Below, one piece after another: positions 24,740 through 32,432 of a DNA stretch of 64,000 nucleotides. Position numbers and translations under genes: made by a program. Numbering within the stretch: the first letter of the stretch is position 1; each line of letters starts with the position of its first letter. The notes under the pieces are model-generated. The model saw nothing but the letters and a program-made list of their open reading frames with translations. It searched no databases and was not told the origin of the DNA. Source of the DNA: Bradyrhizobium sp. JYMT SZCCT0428 (GTDB lineage: Bacteria; Pseudomonadota; Alphaproteobacteria; Rhizobiales; Xanthobacteraceae); the NCBI RefSeq assembly GCF_018131075.1, contig NZ_JAFCLS010000033.1, positions 1-64,000 of the forward strand, given 5' to 3'.

Positions 24740-24994
24740 ATGCGAAAATCTCTCCTTGCGATCCCGCTCCTGGTGCTGACCGGCGTGACGGCGTTGGCCG
24801 CCGAACCATCCGGCCATCAGAAGTCCGACAAGACCGCCCCTTCGGGCAAGCTGCTTCCGCTGAAGGGAGCGACATCGAGCAATCCATGCGCGGCGTATGG
24901 GGCGGGATTCGTCAGGGTCGAGGGCACCGAGACCTGCGCGAAGGTCGGCGGTGCCGTCAGTATCGAGGCCGGCACATCGGCTCGGTCGCGCTGA
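24740..24994 (+). CDS. small secreted porin-like peptide
   Basis: 84 aa. Signal peptide (MRKSLLAIPLLVLTGVTALA), then a linker and NPCAAYGAGFVRVEGTETCA, which resembles the N-terminal plug-like signature of alphaproteobacterial porins (PF02530), with the same Cys pair, but the barrel is missing. Either a truncated porin or a small protein that evolved from one. AAAGGCGGG precedes the ATG. Confidence 0.65.
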   Translation: MRKSLLAIPLLVLTGVTALAAEPSGHQKSDKTAPSGKLLPLKGATSSNPCAAYGAGFVRVEGTETCAKVGGAVSIEAGTSARSR

Positions 24995-24997
24995 GCG

Positions 24998-25642
24998 TCA
25001 CGTCATCGGCGGGGCGATGAACTGGACAAATCCGGGACGCTCCGAGATCTGCGCGAACCAGCGCTCGAGGTTCGGAAGTTTCGGCTTGGTGACGCCCTCG
25101 ACGCCGAACCAGCGCCGCGCAAAAGCGCCGAGCGCGATATCGGCGATCGTGAACTGATCGCCTTCGATATAGCGGCGCGTTGCAACTTGTGCATCGACGA
25201 TCCGCCATTGCACGGCCTCGGCGTCGGCGTCTTTCTGGACCTGGACCATATCGCGTTTTTCCGGCGCCGTGCGCACCAGTGCCCAGAACACCGGCCGGTC
25301 CACCGGTTGCAGGGTCGACAGCGTCCAGTCCAGCCAGCGGTCGACGGCCGCGCGGGCCTGCGGACTTTGCGGATAGATCGGCGAATTCTGGCCGTAGGCG
25401 AGGCAGAGATAGCGCATCACCGAATTGGATTCCCACAGCACGAAATCGCCGTCGATCAGCGTCGGCACGCGGCCATTCGGATTCATCGCAAGGTAGGGCG
25501 CTTCATTATTCTTGCCGAACTGCATGCCGGCATCGATCCGGTCATAGCTGAGATCGAGCTCGCGCAGGCACCACAGCACTTTTTGAACGTTGACCGAATT
25601 GACCCGGCCCCAGATGGTGAGTTGTTGTTTGTTGTCAGCCAC
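24998..25642 (-). CDS. glutathione S-transferase family protein
   Basis: 214 aa. A thioredoxin-fold N-terminal domain (LTIWGRVNSVNVQKVLWCL with catalytic Ser in NSVN, then NGRVPTLIDGDFVLWESNSV carrying the cis-Pro and ESNS glutathione site) and an all-helical C-terminal domain with FTIADIALG. It should conjugate or reduce substrates with glutathione. GTG 25642 was chosen because GGAG lies 8 nt upstream; an ATG at 25690 lacks a ribosome binding site. Confidence 0.88.
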   Translation of the reverse strand: MADNKQQLTIWGRVNSVNVQKVLWCLRELDLSYDRIDAGMQFGKNNEAPYLAMNPNGRVPTLIDGDFVLWESNSVMRYLCLAYGQNSPIYPQSPQARAAVDRWLDWTLSTLQPVDRPVFWALVRTAPEKRDMVQVQKDADAEAVQWRIVDAQVATRRYIEGDQFTIADIALGAFARRWFGVEGVTKPKLPNLERWFAQISERPGFVQFIAPPMT

Positions 25643-25807
25643 GTGTTTTGCTCCCAGCGTTTTTCTTGCGGTGACTTGCAACCGCTTCATAGCGGAAGTT
25701 CAGCAATTAAGCGCGGGCTGCCTTGGCCTGGACCAAACAAAACTTGGACCAAACAAAAACAGGCTCCGCCGCATCGCGACGGAGCCTGATTTCACGTACG
25801 CTTGCCG

Positions 25808-25888
25808 TCAGCGGCCGAAGAACAACCACAACAGAAGGATTATCGGTATCGGCACGCCCAACAGCCACAACAAAATTCCTCGTCCCAT
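25808..25888 (-). CDS. 26-aa hydrophobic peptide
   Basis: A single transmembrane segment rich in Leu, Ile and Pro (MGRGILLWLLGVPIPIILLL). A perfect GGAGG ribosome binding site 7 nt upstream supports it. Similar tiny peptides are common in rhizobial genomes. Confidence 0.6.
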   Translation of the reverse strand: MGRGILLWLLGVPIPIILLLWLFFGR

Positions 25889-25982
25889 CCTCGTATCCTC
25901 CAAAATAGCAATCGAGGAGAGAACGTGCGGACGGATCGATGGTTCCTGCGCGTGACGTCGAAACCGCTGATGTTGTCAAGCG

Positions 25983-26183
25983 TTATGCTTTTGGAATCTC
26001 TGACAGCGACAGTCCGATTCGAAACAGCGAGTAGCCGTTTTGATCGACGGCTTCGCGCACTTCAGCATTGACATCCCCAGCCTCGCGGCTGCGCGTCAAC
26101 TTCCATTCGTGTTCAGATGTGCCCGATGGAAACGGCACGTCCGCTTTCGTCACCAACCGGTAGCTGGGATGGCGGACGTGCAC
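25983..26183 (-). CDS. possible 66-aa protein after an intergenic repeat
   Basis: VHVRHPSYRLVTKADVPFPS and later DVNAEVREAVDQNGYSLFRI look protein-like, but the frame runs upstream through a dispersed repeat into the glyoxalase gene, and the GTG start has no clear ribosome binding site. Could be a real small gene or a relic. Confidence 0.35.
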   Translation of the reverse strand: MHVRHPSYRLVTKADVPFPSGTSEHEWKLTRSREAGDVNAEVREAVDQNGYSLFRIGLSLSEIPKA

Positions 26184-26200
26184 GAAGAAGTTGTACCGTA

Positions 26201-26254
26201 GCGTTTTCAAGCGAAGTGGATGCCGGTTCGCGTCGAGAAAACGCGTCAAAACAA
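26201..26254. repeat. dispersed intergenic repeat, copy A
   Basis: GCGTTTTCAAGCGAAGTGG, a GCCGGTTCGCGTCGAGAAAA centre and ACGCGTCAAA. The same elements, in the reverse orientation, occur at 31156-31246, and a related copy is at 59268-59373. A mobile or mosaic palindromic repeat family of the host. Confidence 0.7.
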
Positions 26255-26260
26255 AAAGGC

Positions 26261-26713
26261 CTACCAGTGGCCGGCGTTCGGCATCGAGGTCCACGGCTCG
26301 GCCGGCGGCTTCGGGTCACCCTTCTGCAAGAGTTCGATCGAATGCAGATCCGGCGAGCGGACGAACGCCATGTTGCCGTCGCGGGGCGGGCGGTTGATGG
26401 TGATGCCCATCTTCATCAGCCGGTCGCAGGTGGCGTAGATGTCGTCGACCTCATAGGCGAGGTGACCGAAATAGCGGTCTTCGCCGTATTTCTCTTCGTC
26501 CCAATTGTAGGTGAGTTCGACCAGCGGCGCGCCGCGGGTGGCCGGCGAGGCCTTGAGCAGGCCTTCGTCTTCGGCGGCGCACAGGAACACCAGCGTGAAG
26601 CGGCCCTTGTCGTTGTCGATCCGGCGCACTTCCTTCAGCCCCAGCGCATCAGAATAGAATTTCATCGCGGCATCGAGATTGCGGACGCGCAGCATGGTGT
26701 GGAGAAAACGCAT
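26261..26713 (-). CDS. gloA: lactoylglutathione lyase (glyoxalase I)
   Basis: 150 aa. Metal ligands of the glyoxalase fold are visible: His5 (FLHTMLRV), Glu in VELTYNW, His in FGHLAYEV, Glu in SIELLQKG. It should isomerise the methylglyoxal-glutathione adduct to lactoylglutathione. The start at MRFLHTM matches the family; GGGAG lies upstream. The C-terminal tail is slightly longer than in E. coli. Confidence 0.92.
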   Translation of the reverse strand: MRFLHTMLRVRNLDAAMKFYSDALGLKEVRRIDNDKGRFTLVFLCAAEDEGLLKASPATRGAPLVELTYNWDEEKYGEDRYFGHLAYEVDDIYATCDRLMKMGITINRPPRDGNMAFVRSPDLHSIELLQKGDPKPPAEPWTSMPNAGHW

Positions 26714-26858
26714 GTTTCTTGGCTCCCTTTGCGAGGCTTGGTTTTTGGTTCGGGGCTTGAATAGCAGCAAAATTCGCCACGGGGCAGGGGGCATGATGCG
26801 GTTTGGGCGCTACCCTGGGCCCTTTACATGGCGGTGTGGCTGGGAAAGTGATGGCAGC

Positions 26859-27209
26859 ATGAAATACCTGCTTGGCGCTCTTCTCATCTCCGGCACGGCT
26901 CATGCAGCCGATCAACTTCCCAGCAGCATGTTGGGAAAGTGGGCCTCTGACGCCGCTGCGTGCGGACAGCAGTCCAGCGAACTCGGGATGACGGTCGAAC
27001 CCCGGACAGTGCTGTTTTACGAGCACGGCTACCAGATCAAGCGCATTACTCGGCTAAAGGACGGCTCGCTAAAGGGTACGGGATATGGATTTGCAGACGA
27101 TGGTCGATCCAACGATTCAATCACGCTGAAGCTGATTGATCCGAACAAGCTTCAGGCCAAGGGAGAGATCTATCATCGGTGTGAAAAGCACAACGGAGGC
27201 GCACGATGA
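26859..27209 (+). CDS. small secreted hypothetical protein, 116 aa
   Basis: Signal peptide MKYLLGALLISGTAHA, then LPSSMLGKWASDAAACGQQ, a lipocalin-like or host-secreted small beta protein pattern (GKW start, alternating strands, Cys pair). Divergent from gloA with its start 145 bp away. A hairpin terminator follows. Function unknown. Confidence 0.65.
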   Translation: MKYLLGALLISGTAHAADQLPSSMLGKWASDAAACGQQSSELGMTVEPRTVLFYEHGYQIKRITRLKDGSLKGTGYGFADDGRSNDSITLKLIDPNKLQAKGEIYHRCEKHNGGAR

Positions 27210-27249
27210 GTGGACCCGAAGCGGGCGGCTTCGCTGCGACTCAAGCGAA

Positions 27250-27275
27250 AGCCCCGCCTGGGGAAAAGCGGGGCT
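27250..27275 (+). terminator. hairpin terminator AGCCCCGC/GCGGGGCT
   Basis: 8-bp perfect stem with a 10-base loop, followed by CTCTCTGAG. It shares AAGCGAAAGCCCCGC with the hairpin at 28159-28187. Confidence 0.6.
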
Positions 27276-27827
27276 CTCTGAGAGAAGCGGAGATGGGGAC
27301 AAATCTCGACGCTTCGATAGTTAGACGCGCGAGGCCATCAAAGGTTCAATGATGAATGAGCTATGGAAATTGACGGCTTGAAGCGAGTTCTGATCTAGGG
27401 ACTGCTGGTTTGTTCCCGAGTGCGGCCTGCGCGGCCGGCGCGTCTGAACTGTGGGTAATTCGACCGTGGGCTGGACAGGCAAGCCCGTCCGCACATTATG
27501 CGTCGCGAGACGGAATCTCTGGAGGGCCTAGGGGGACAGTCTCGCTGAAGGCCACGCGGCGTAACGCCCGCGTGGCCTTTTGTTTTCGAATTATTTACGA
27601 TTGCTCGTCCGCAAAATTGCGGACTCTGTTCGTTCTCCGAGAACGAAAGCGGAGTCGTGGTTTCCCTTTGAAGGTTGGACGCGGATGAAAACGCGATGCG
27701 CGAACCTCTCCTCGATGTTGCGGGGAGTGCTGACGCGGCTCTGCTTCTTGCGCTGAGCGTGCCCAGTCGCACGATTGTCCGAACACGAGCGCCGTAGGCT
27801 TCATCGGGTCACCTGCTGGAGTTGAAA
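27276..27827. other. 550 bp without a recognisable gene
   Basis: Holds a strong terminator at 27548-27587 and a hairpin at 27629-27647 (TTCGTTCT with its complement). The sequence from 27360 to 27548 ends at the terminator, so a small RNA is possible. The hairpin and the AGCGGAGTC after it resemble 30544-30571, suggesting two diverged copies of one repeat. Confidence 0.4.
27548..27587 (+). terminator. strong Rho-independent terminator
   Basis: A 12-bp stem (AAGGCCACGCGG with its complement) and an 8-base loop, then TTGTTTTC. No gene on the plus strand ends within 300 bp upstream, so it may terminate an unannotated RNA. Confidence 0.75.
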
Positions 27828-28125
27828 ATGCTGGCCCAAACTATCTTGATCGCGAGCTTGCCCTCGACGTTCTGCGTGGGCTGCGCGGCCTTATCCTGCC
27901 TACAAGGAAGGCAAGCAGTGGGTCTGGTTCGCAGGCCTGTCCGTGCTGGCCGGCGTGGGCGGCATCACCGCCCCTCAACTTTGGGCTATGGCGGCTGGCC
28001 AGCCATTGATCACCTGGCGGGTGACCCAGCGTAATCCCGAATGCAAAGAGCACATGATGGCGGCAGGCAAGCTCGCGGAAAAATTCGAGCCCGAACTCTA
28101 TTCGGTGGCCAGCGTCCACGATTAG
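27828..28125 (+). pseudogene. frameshifted small exported or membrane protein
   Basis: From ATG 27828 (GGAG 7 nt upstream) a signal-like segment reads MLAQTILIASLPSTFCVGCA. The coding texture then jumps one frame to AYKEGKQWVWFAGLSVLAGV and continues to SVASVHD and a stop at 28125. Joining the two frames gives a sensible protein of about 98 aa, so a single-base indel near 27895 has probably broken it; a sequencing error would explain it too. Confidence 0.45.
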
Positions 28126-28158
28126 CAAGACCGACGCGCGGTTACAGCTACACAAGCG

Positions 28159-28187
28159 AAAGCCCCGCTCGGGGGAAGCAGGGCTTT
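28159..28187 (+). terminator. hairpin terminator AAAGCCC/GGGCTTT
   Basis: A 7-bp outer stem plus inner pairs around GGGGGAA. It follows the frameshifted gene by 33 bp and shares its 5' flank AAGCGAAAGCCCCGC with the hairpin at 27250. Confidence 0.6.
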
Positions 28188-28339
28188 CTGATGGGGATGA
28201 GTGTCTGGGGGACTACTCATCCATAAGTCACCGCACCGCGTAATTGGTTCAAACCGATTTTCGCGCGCAGTTGATCCACGGAGCACTTGCGAGTGTGTTC
28301 TTGTTATGTTCTATTCAGCCATTCCCTGGAGGTTGATTC

Positions 28340-28477
28340 ATGGACATCGAGAAACAACGCGAAATCATCAGGTTCTGGAACCGCATGCGCCGGGTCGACG
28401 GCCCGATCGCCGAGGAAATCCGCATTCAGATCCTGGAATATTTTGCGCAGCAGGACCGCCCGAAACGCGCGGCCTGA
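28340..28477 (+). CDS. 45-aa basic helical peptide
   Basis: MDIEKQREIIRFWNRMRRVD then EEIRIQILEYFAQQ: an amphipathic two-helix peptide. GGAGG lies 8 nt before the ATG. Unrecognised. Confidence 0.6.
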   Translation: MDIEKQREIIRFWNRMRRVDGPIAEEIRIQILEYFAQQDRPKRAA

Positions 28478-28789
28478 TGAGGTTTGCTCGCGCGCGTCGC
28501 GACGGCGTTAAGGCGCTGGCATCGAGAGCGTGATCTCGCCGCACAGATATTCGCGAGACTTCTTCCGTCATTTGCTTGGGCAAGCGGAGGAGCCAACGAA
28601 CATCGATCAATGGTCTGATCGTGCGCGCGACAATGTTCTTTGTCGTTCTGCCGATCACGATACCAAAACGGCGCGGATGAAGTTGTCCGTTGCCGGGCGG
28701 TATCGGTGATCGCGCCGCATCTGATCCATTGACGGCGGACCGTTGCACCATGCCCCTACGTATTTGGATGCGTCGACCTCAGGTCGCAG
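28478..28789. other. 310 bp without a confident gene
   Basis: A short plus-strand frame from 28484 (TTG start) encodes a Trp/Arg-rich peptide (VATALRRWHRERDLAAQIFA), but it has no clear ribosome binding site beyond GATGAGG. Nothing else seen. Confidence 0.35.
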
Positions 28790-29014
28790 TTACGCTTCTT
28801 CCCGGTGCCCGTCAGAGCCGCGGTTGAACACGCCGTAATGGCTCGACTTCTGGCCGTCGCCATCTGTCGGTGCGACCGTCAGTCCGAGCCGCAACAGCTC
28901 GCGCACCGCCGCCGCGCGGGTTGGCATCCGGTGCTTGAAGCGGAAGTCGTCGAGAACGGTCATCTCCTCGGGAGAGAGCATGATTTGTAAGCGTTCGCCC
29001 CGCATGTCGGTCAT
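28790..29014 (-). CDS. ribbon-helix-helix DNA-binding protein
   Basis: 74 aa. RLQIMLSPEEMTVLDDFRFK then RAAAVRELLRLGL is the Arc/CopG-type ribbon-helix-helix, with an acidic/polar tail. It should dimerise and repress a nearby promoter or its own. No toxin gene adjoins it, so it does not look like a toxin-antitoxin pair. Confidence 0.75.
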   Translation of the reverse strand: MTDMRGERLQIMLSPEEMTVLDDFRFKHRMPTRAAAVRELLRLGLTVAPTDGDGQKSSHYGVFNRGSDGHREEA

Positions 29015-29187
29015 GTGCCTGCCTCAAGTTTAGACAAATGAGTAAGTGCCTAACTCGGAGCAGTTCGCTTTGGTTCCTTCAGTTGCCAAGAGAAAGTCAG
29101 TTGAGTAAAATATGCAAACAAAATCAATAAGTTAAGTGTTGATACGGGATGTGTTCGGGAGTAGATTCCATGACAAGGAGTGCTGTC

Positions 29188-29316
29188 ATGGACAAGGAAA
29201 TCAAGCTTCCGAAACTTCCCAAGGACTCAAAACCTCCCAGGCGCCCGAGCCATGAGAGGGTGATTGAAAACCTGGACAAATGGGCCACGAGCCCGGGCCT
29301 TCAGCCGCCAAAATAG
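29188..29316 (+). CDS. 42-aa Lys/Pro-rich peptide
   Basis: KLPKLPKDSKPPRRPSHERV then a short helix. AAGGAG lies 8 nt upstream of the ATG. Probably a real small protein; function unknown. Confidence 0.45.
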   Translation: MDKEIKLPKLPKDSKPPRRPSHERVIENLDKWATSPGLQPPK

Positions 29317-29525
29317 GCTGCAAGGCAGGGGACCTTATCGGGACTGAAACGCCCCGCGCCGGATTGGCGAATGGCGGACGCAGTATCCCCGCACAGAGCG
29401 CGGATCGACAATGGCCGTCGCTCCGCATCAAACGCGGAAAATGAAACTGTCGGTCGCACCAGCCCTGTCCCCCGGCGGCAGGCATGTTGCCGGCAGCGCG
29501 AGGGACTAGACTCACTTCCGATGGC

Positions 29526-29723
29526 CTAGACCTTGACGTCGACCAATGGGGTTGGCTCGGCCTGGGCGTGTTGTTCGATCTGCGCTTGCTGCGCCTGCGC
29601 CTTGGCGTCGTAGACGGCCTTCAGGTCTTCGTTGATCGTGTTGGGCGGCGCCTTGGCGGTTTGGTCGACAAGGAGCTGGATTCTGGCCTGCGTCACTTCA
29701 ACAGGTACGGGATAAACAAGCAT
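29526..29723 (-). CDS. small helical protein, 65 aa
   Basis: VEVTQARIQLLVDQTAKAPP then a Gln/Ala-rich coiled-coil segment (AKAQAQQAQIEQHAQ). GGAGG 8 nt upstream of the ATG. Unrecognised. Confidence 0.6.
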   Translation of the reverse strand: MLVYPVPVEVTQARIQLLVDQTAKAPPNTINEDLKAVYDAKAQAQQAQIEQHAQAEPTPLVDVKV

Positions 29724-29845
29724 GAGATTATCCTCCAGCCCAAAAGCTGTCAGGCGCTCGTTTACACTTTGTAAAGAGATTGGGTTAACGGCGAAGTGGG
29801 TTAACGGCGGACCGGTACCGGCAAGATGTGCAGGGGATGCCCCAG

Positions 29846-30142
29846 ATGATTTTGGTGACAGGGAGTATTCTGGCGCGTGAGGACAGCTTCGATGAGGTGC
29901 TGGCCGCCTGCCTTGATCATGTCGAGCGCTCGCGGACGGAGCCCGGCTGCATCTCGCATGACGTGCATGTCGACTGCCAAAATCCGATGCGCCTGTTCTT
30001 CTTCGAGCAATGGGCGGACGAGGCAGCCCTGCGCACTCACTTCGCCGTTGAAGGTTCGAAAGCGTTCGTCAAATCGCTCAAGGGCCGGATCGTCGAAACC
30101 ACCGGGACCAGGATCTATCGCGCGGAATCAATTCCGCGATAG
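29846..30142 (+). CDS. antibiotic-biosynthesis-monooxygenase (ABM) domain protein
   Basis: 98 aa, single ferredoxin-like ABM/YgiN domain: ILVTGSILARED, CLDHVERSRTEPGCISHDVH, PMRLFFFEQWADEAALRTHF. Such enzymes oxidise quinols or aromatic substrates without cofactors. ATG 29846 was chosen with GGGGA upstream; an in-frame ATG at 29837 is the alternative. Confidence 0.85.
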   Translation: MILVTGSILAREDSFDEVLAACLDHVERSRTEPGCISHDVHVDCQNPMRLFFFEQWADEAALRTHFAVEGSKAFVKSLKGRIVETTGTRIYRAESIPR

Positions 30143-30197
30143 CCACGCTGCAAGCGGTGAGCGCGCAACGTGCCACGCTTCTGGTCGCCTGCCGGCC

Positions 30198-30344
30198 TTA
30201 GTGGATCTTTTCCAGCCGTTCGGCATAAAGCCGGAATTCCTCAGCCATCTCGATAAGCTTCTTCGAGGCCTCGGGATCCTTGACGGCGTGGGCCAAACGC
30301 TTGGCTCGGATCGACTGGTCGCGGTAGTGATCTGCCTGGGTCAT
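30198..30344 (-). CDS. 48-aa helical peptide
   Basis: MTQADHYRDQSIRAKRLAHA then KKLIEMAEEFRLYAERLE, two amphipathic helices. AAAAGGTG upstream of the ATG. Peptides of this kind are frequent in Bradyrhizobium. Confidence 0.6.
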   Translation of the reverse strand: MTQADHYRDQSIRAKRLAHAVKDPEASKKLIEMAEEFRLYAERLEKIH

Positions 30345-30957
30345 GTCAGCACCTTTTCGGATAGGTGCAAATCGCGCCAAAAAGGTTCGATCACGACGAT
30401 GCGAACAGCCGATCGTGTCCGGAGCACGCCGATCAGGCCGGCCTGGCGGGATCGGCAAGGGGCCACGATGCGGTTTGCCGCCGGCGAGCGCTCCCGAAGT
30501 AACCCGATCTTAAGGGGCAGCCGGTCCGGAAAGCGCGCCCCCTGTTCGTTCTTCGAAGAACAAAAGGAGTCTTGCTTCGATGTTTCGACTTCGCTGGCGC
30601 AGCGCTTCGCGTGTCGCCTCAGCTGTTGGACCGATCCATTTGGTCGTGTTGTGCTAGCCCAGGCAGTGCTGATGCGTGCTCCGCTGAAGAGAAAGCTCGA
30701 TGCGGTCTGTCCGCCGGCGCTGTGGACGGGTGCGCAGCAAGCGTTGGGCGCAACACCGGAAAACCCGTTTTGCCGCCCTGTGATTTGCCTGTGGATTTGC
30801 TGCGGACAAGTGCGTGCGGGATCGGTGCGGGTGCGCGCCAACCGGCGAGGTCAACGATCCCTTTCCGGAGCTCCAATAACCCTATTCAGTTAGGTTAAGA
30901 CCGGGATTGCGTTGTGCTTATCAGAGGTTGCGCTAGGGATGGCTGGAGGAAGCAGCC
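30345..30957. other. 610 bp with a dispersed repeat and no clear gene
   Basis: 30548-30561 is a perfect 14-bp palindrome (GTTCTTCGAAGAAC), followed by a degenerate stretch to about 30850 whose frames read like a much-copied non-coding repeat (MRAPLKRKLDAVCP and on). I recall very similar stretches many times in Bradyrhizobium genomes. No ribosome binding site supports a gene. Confidence 0.4.
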
Positions 30958-31143
30958 ATGGTCCCTTCGTTTCATAACGCCGACAAGCCGACCCACCGAC
31001 GCGTGATGGTGGTCGGACTGCTGTTTTGCCTGGCCTTCGTCGGCATTAGTTTTTCACTGCGGTCGCAGCCGGAAACCGGACAGGTGCTGGTCAAAGCCGA
31101 CAGGCTGGTCCGGACGGCGGGCGAGCCGCATAAGGCGAACTAG
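30958..31143 (+). CDS. 61-aa single-span membrane protein
   Basis: A basic N-terminus, one transmembrane helix (VMVVGLLFCLAFVGISFSL) and a short polar C-terminus. GGAGGAAG lies 5 nt before the ATG. Function unknown. Confidence 0.65.
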   Translation: MVPSFHNADKPTHRRVMVVGLLFCLAFVGISFSLRSQPETGQVLVKADRLVRTAGEPHKAN

Positions 31144-31155
31144 GATCCCACGCCT

Positions 31156-31246
31156 AGAGCATCATCGGTTTCAGGACCGAAGCGCTAGCCTCTTGTTTTG
31201 ACGCGTTTTCTTCACGCGAACCGGTATCCACTTCGCTCGAAAACGC
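31156..31246. repeat. dispersed intergenic repeat, copy B
   Basis: Contains GACGCGTTTTCTTCACGCGA, ACCGGTATCCACTTCGCTCG and AAAACGCT, the reverse complement of copy A with extra 5' sequence (AGAGCATCATCGGTTTCAGG). It abuts the stop of the 31247 peptide gene. Confidence 0.7.
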
Positions 31247-31351
31247 TTAGCGGTCCGGTAATTTGTCGCCGCGCGGTTTGTGATATTTGGCGATGCCGAT
31301 AAATCCGGCAAACGCGAACACGTTCAGCAGAACTTCCAGCCATGGGGGCAT
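31247..31351 (-). CDS. 34-aa single-span membrane peptide
   Basis: MPPWLEVLLNVFAFAGFIGI then a basic tail. GAGGTG lies 6 nt upstream of the ATG. Confidence 0.55.
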   Translation of the reverse strand: MPPWLEVLLNVFAFAGFIGIAKYHKPRGDKLPDR

Positions 31352-31458
31352 CGTTGCACCTCTTTCGGGAACAAATTCCCGGAGCCGCAATTGGTTCCTT
31401 CGTGCCCGGTTTGGCGTGGATATTTGAGGGCAGGGCCTGCCAGGCGCGAAATGAAAAA

Positions 31459-31490
31459 ACCCCGCCAGCCTCCGAAGAGGCTGACGGGGT
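31459..31490. terminator. bidirectional hairpin terminator
   Basis: A 14-bp stem with one mismatch (ACCCCGCCAGCCTC with its near complement), a 4-base CGAA loop, flanked by an A-run on the left and TGTTT on the right. It can stop transcription from either side. Confidence 0.75.
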
Positions 31491-31670
31491 GTTTCATGCT
31501 TCTACCTCTGGCAAGGTTGCTGCACTTGACCTGAGAACGCGCATCCGCAGGGTTCGTTCCCGGCCTTCCGAAAATTTTTTGACGGAAATGGCTTGCCGGT
31601 TCCGGGTGCTGGCGGACTTACAAAAAAGCTCAGAGCATCGCCCGGGCTTTTCGCTGATCGGACTTTGGCG

Positions 31671-31838
31671 CTAGCTCCAGAACGATGGGCGGTTAAATCC
31701 GCTCCAGGCTTTGCCGAGCGTGGTGGCGTAATATTCCTCGCGCTCGCGTTCGAATTTTTCCTGTGTGGCCTTGAAGCTCGCGACCCGTGCTGCGATTTCC
31801 TCGCGCGCACGCGCGAGCCTTTCGTCCTGTTCGTTCAT
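31671..31838 (-). CDS. 55-aa coiled-coil peptide
   Basis: RLARAREEIAARVASFKATQ then EKFEREREEYYATTLGKAW: one long charged helix. AAGGA lies 7 nt before the ATG. Unrecognised. Confidence 0.6.
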   Translation of the reverse strand: MNEQDERLARAREEIAARVASFKATQEKFEREREEYYATTLGKAWSGFNRPSFWS

Positions 31839-32031
31839 TGCCCATCCTTTTTGGAGTCGTGTTTTTGAGTCGTCCCGGTTGCCATTGACGGTTGCGATTG
31901 GGGCGTGAATTGGGAAGCCGCGTTGCGGGATTGTGGTCGTCTGTTTGCAAAGCGATGGCGGTGGATAAGGCCAGCGCACAGCTTGTTGCGTGCGCACCTT
32001 CCCGCTAGCGACAAGCAAACCGGAGGTTCCA

Positions 32032-32268
32032 ATGGCAAAGATCGATCTGGATGCGCTGAGCATCGAAGAGCTCGCCGCACTGCGCGAGCACGCCACCGAC
32101 AAGCTGTTCGAGAAGGTCGCCGCACGCCGTGCCGAGCTCGAGGCGGAACTGGAAAAACTCGCGCAATACGGCAAGCCCGCGAAGAAAACGGAGAGCGCGC
32201 CCGTCGCCAAGGTCAAGAAGACCGAAGAGGTGCGGGAACCCAAGGAACCCGTCGCCAAAGCTGCTTGA
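32032..32268 (+). CDS. H-NS/HvrA-like N-terminal protein, 78 aa
   Basis: KIDLDALSIEELAALREHAT then a coiled helix (EKVAARRAELEAELEKL) looks like the oligomerisation part of alphaproteobacterial H-NS relatives; after it comes a Lys/Pro/Ala-rich tail (KPAKKTESAPVAKVKK) instead of the usual DNA-binding domain. It may bind DNA through the basic tail or act as a dominant partner of full-length H-NS. CGGAGG precedes the ATG. Confidence 0.55.
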   Translation: MAKIDLDALSIEELAALREHATDKLFEKVAARRAELEAELEKLAQYGKPAKKTESAPVAKVKKTEEVREPKEPVAKAA

Positions 32269-32432
32269 TGATGCCTGCCTAGTGACGCGCGGCTGACACT
32301 CGATCGCGCAGGGGCCGACCGAACGGCCAATCCGATTGGGCGCGCTATCGTCGGCGGCCAATTTTGTTTGACGTGTTTTCCGTTGCGGGGCAGGCTTCCG
32401 CTTGGAAACGCTTTGAAAAATCGGATGTTGAC

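Noticed and set aside
28484..28618. 44-aa Trp/Arg-rich peptide starting at TTG
   Set aside because: Weak start and no clear fold; not enough to call a gene.
28790..29014. Toxin-antitoxin pair with the ribbon-helix-helix protein
   Set aside because: No RelE, PIN or other toxin-like gene overlaps or adjoins it.
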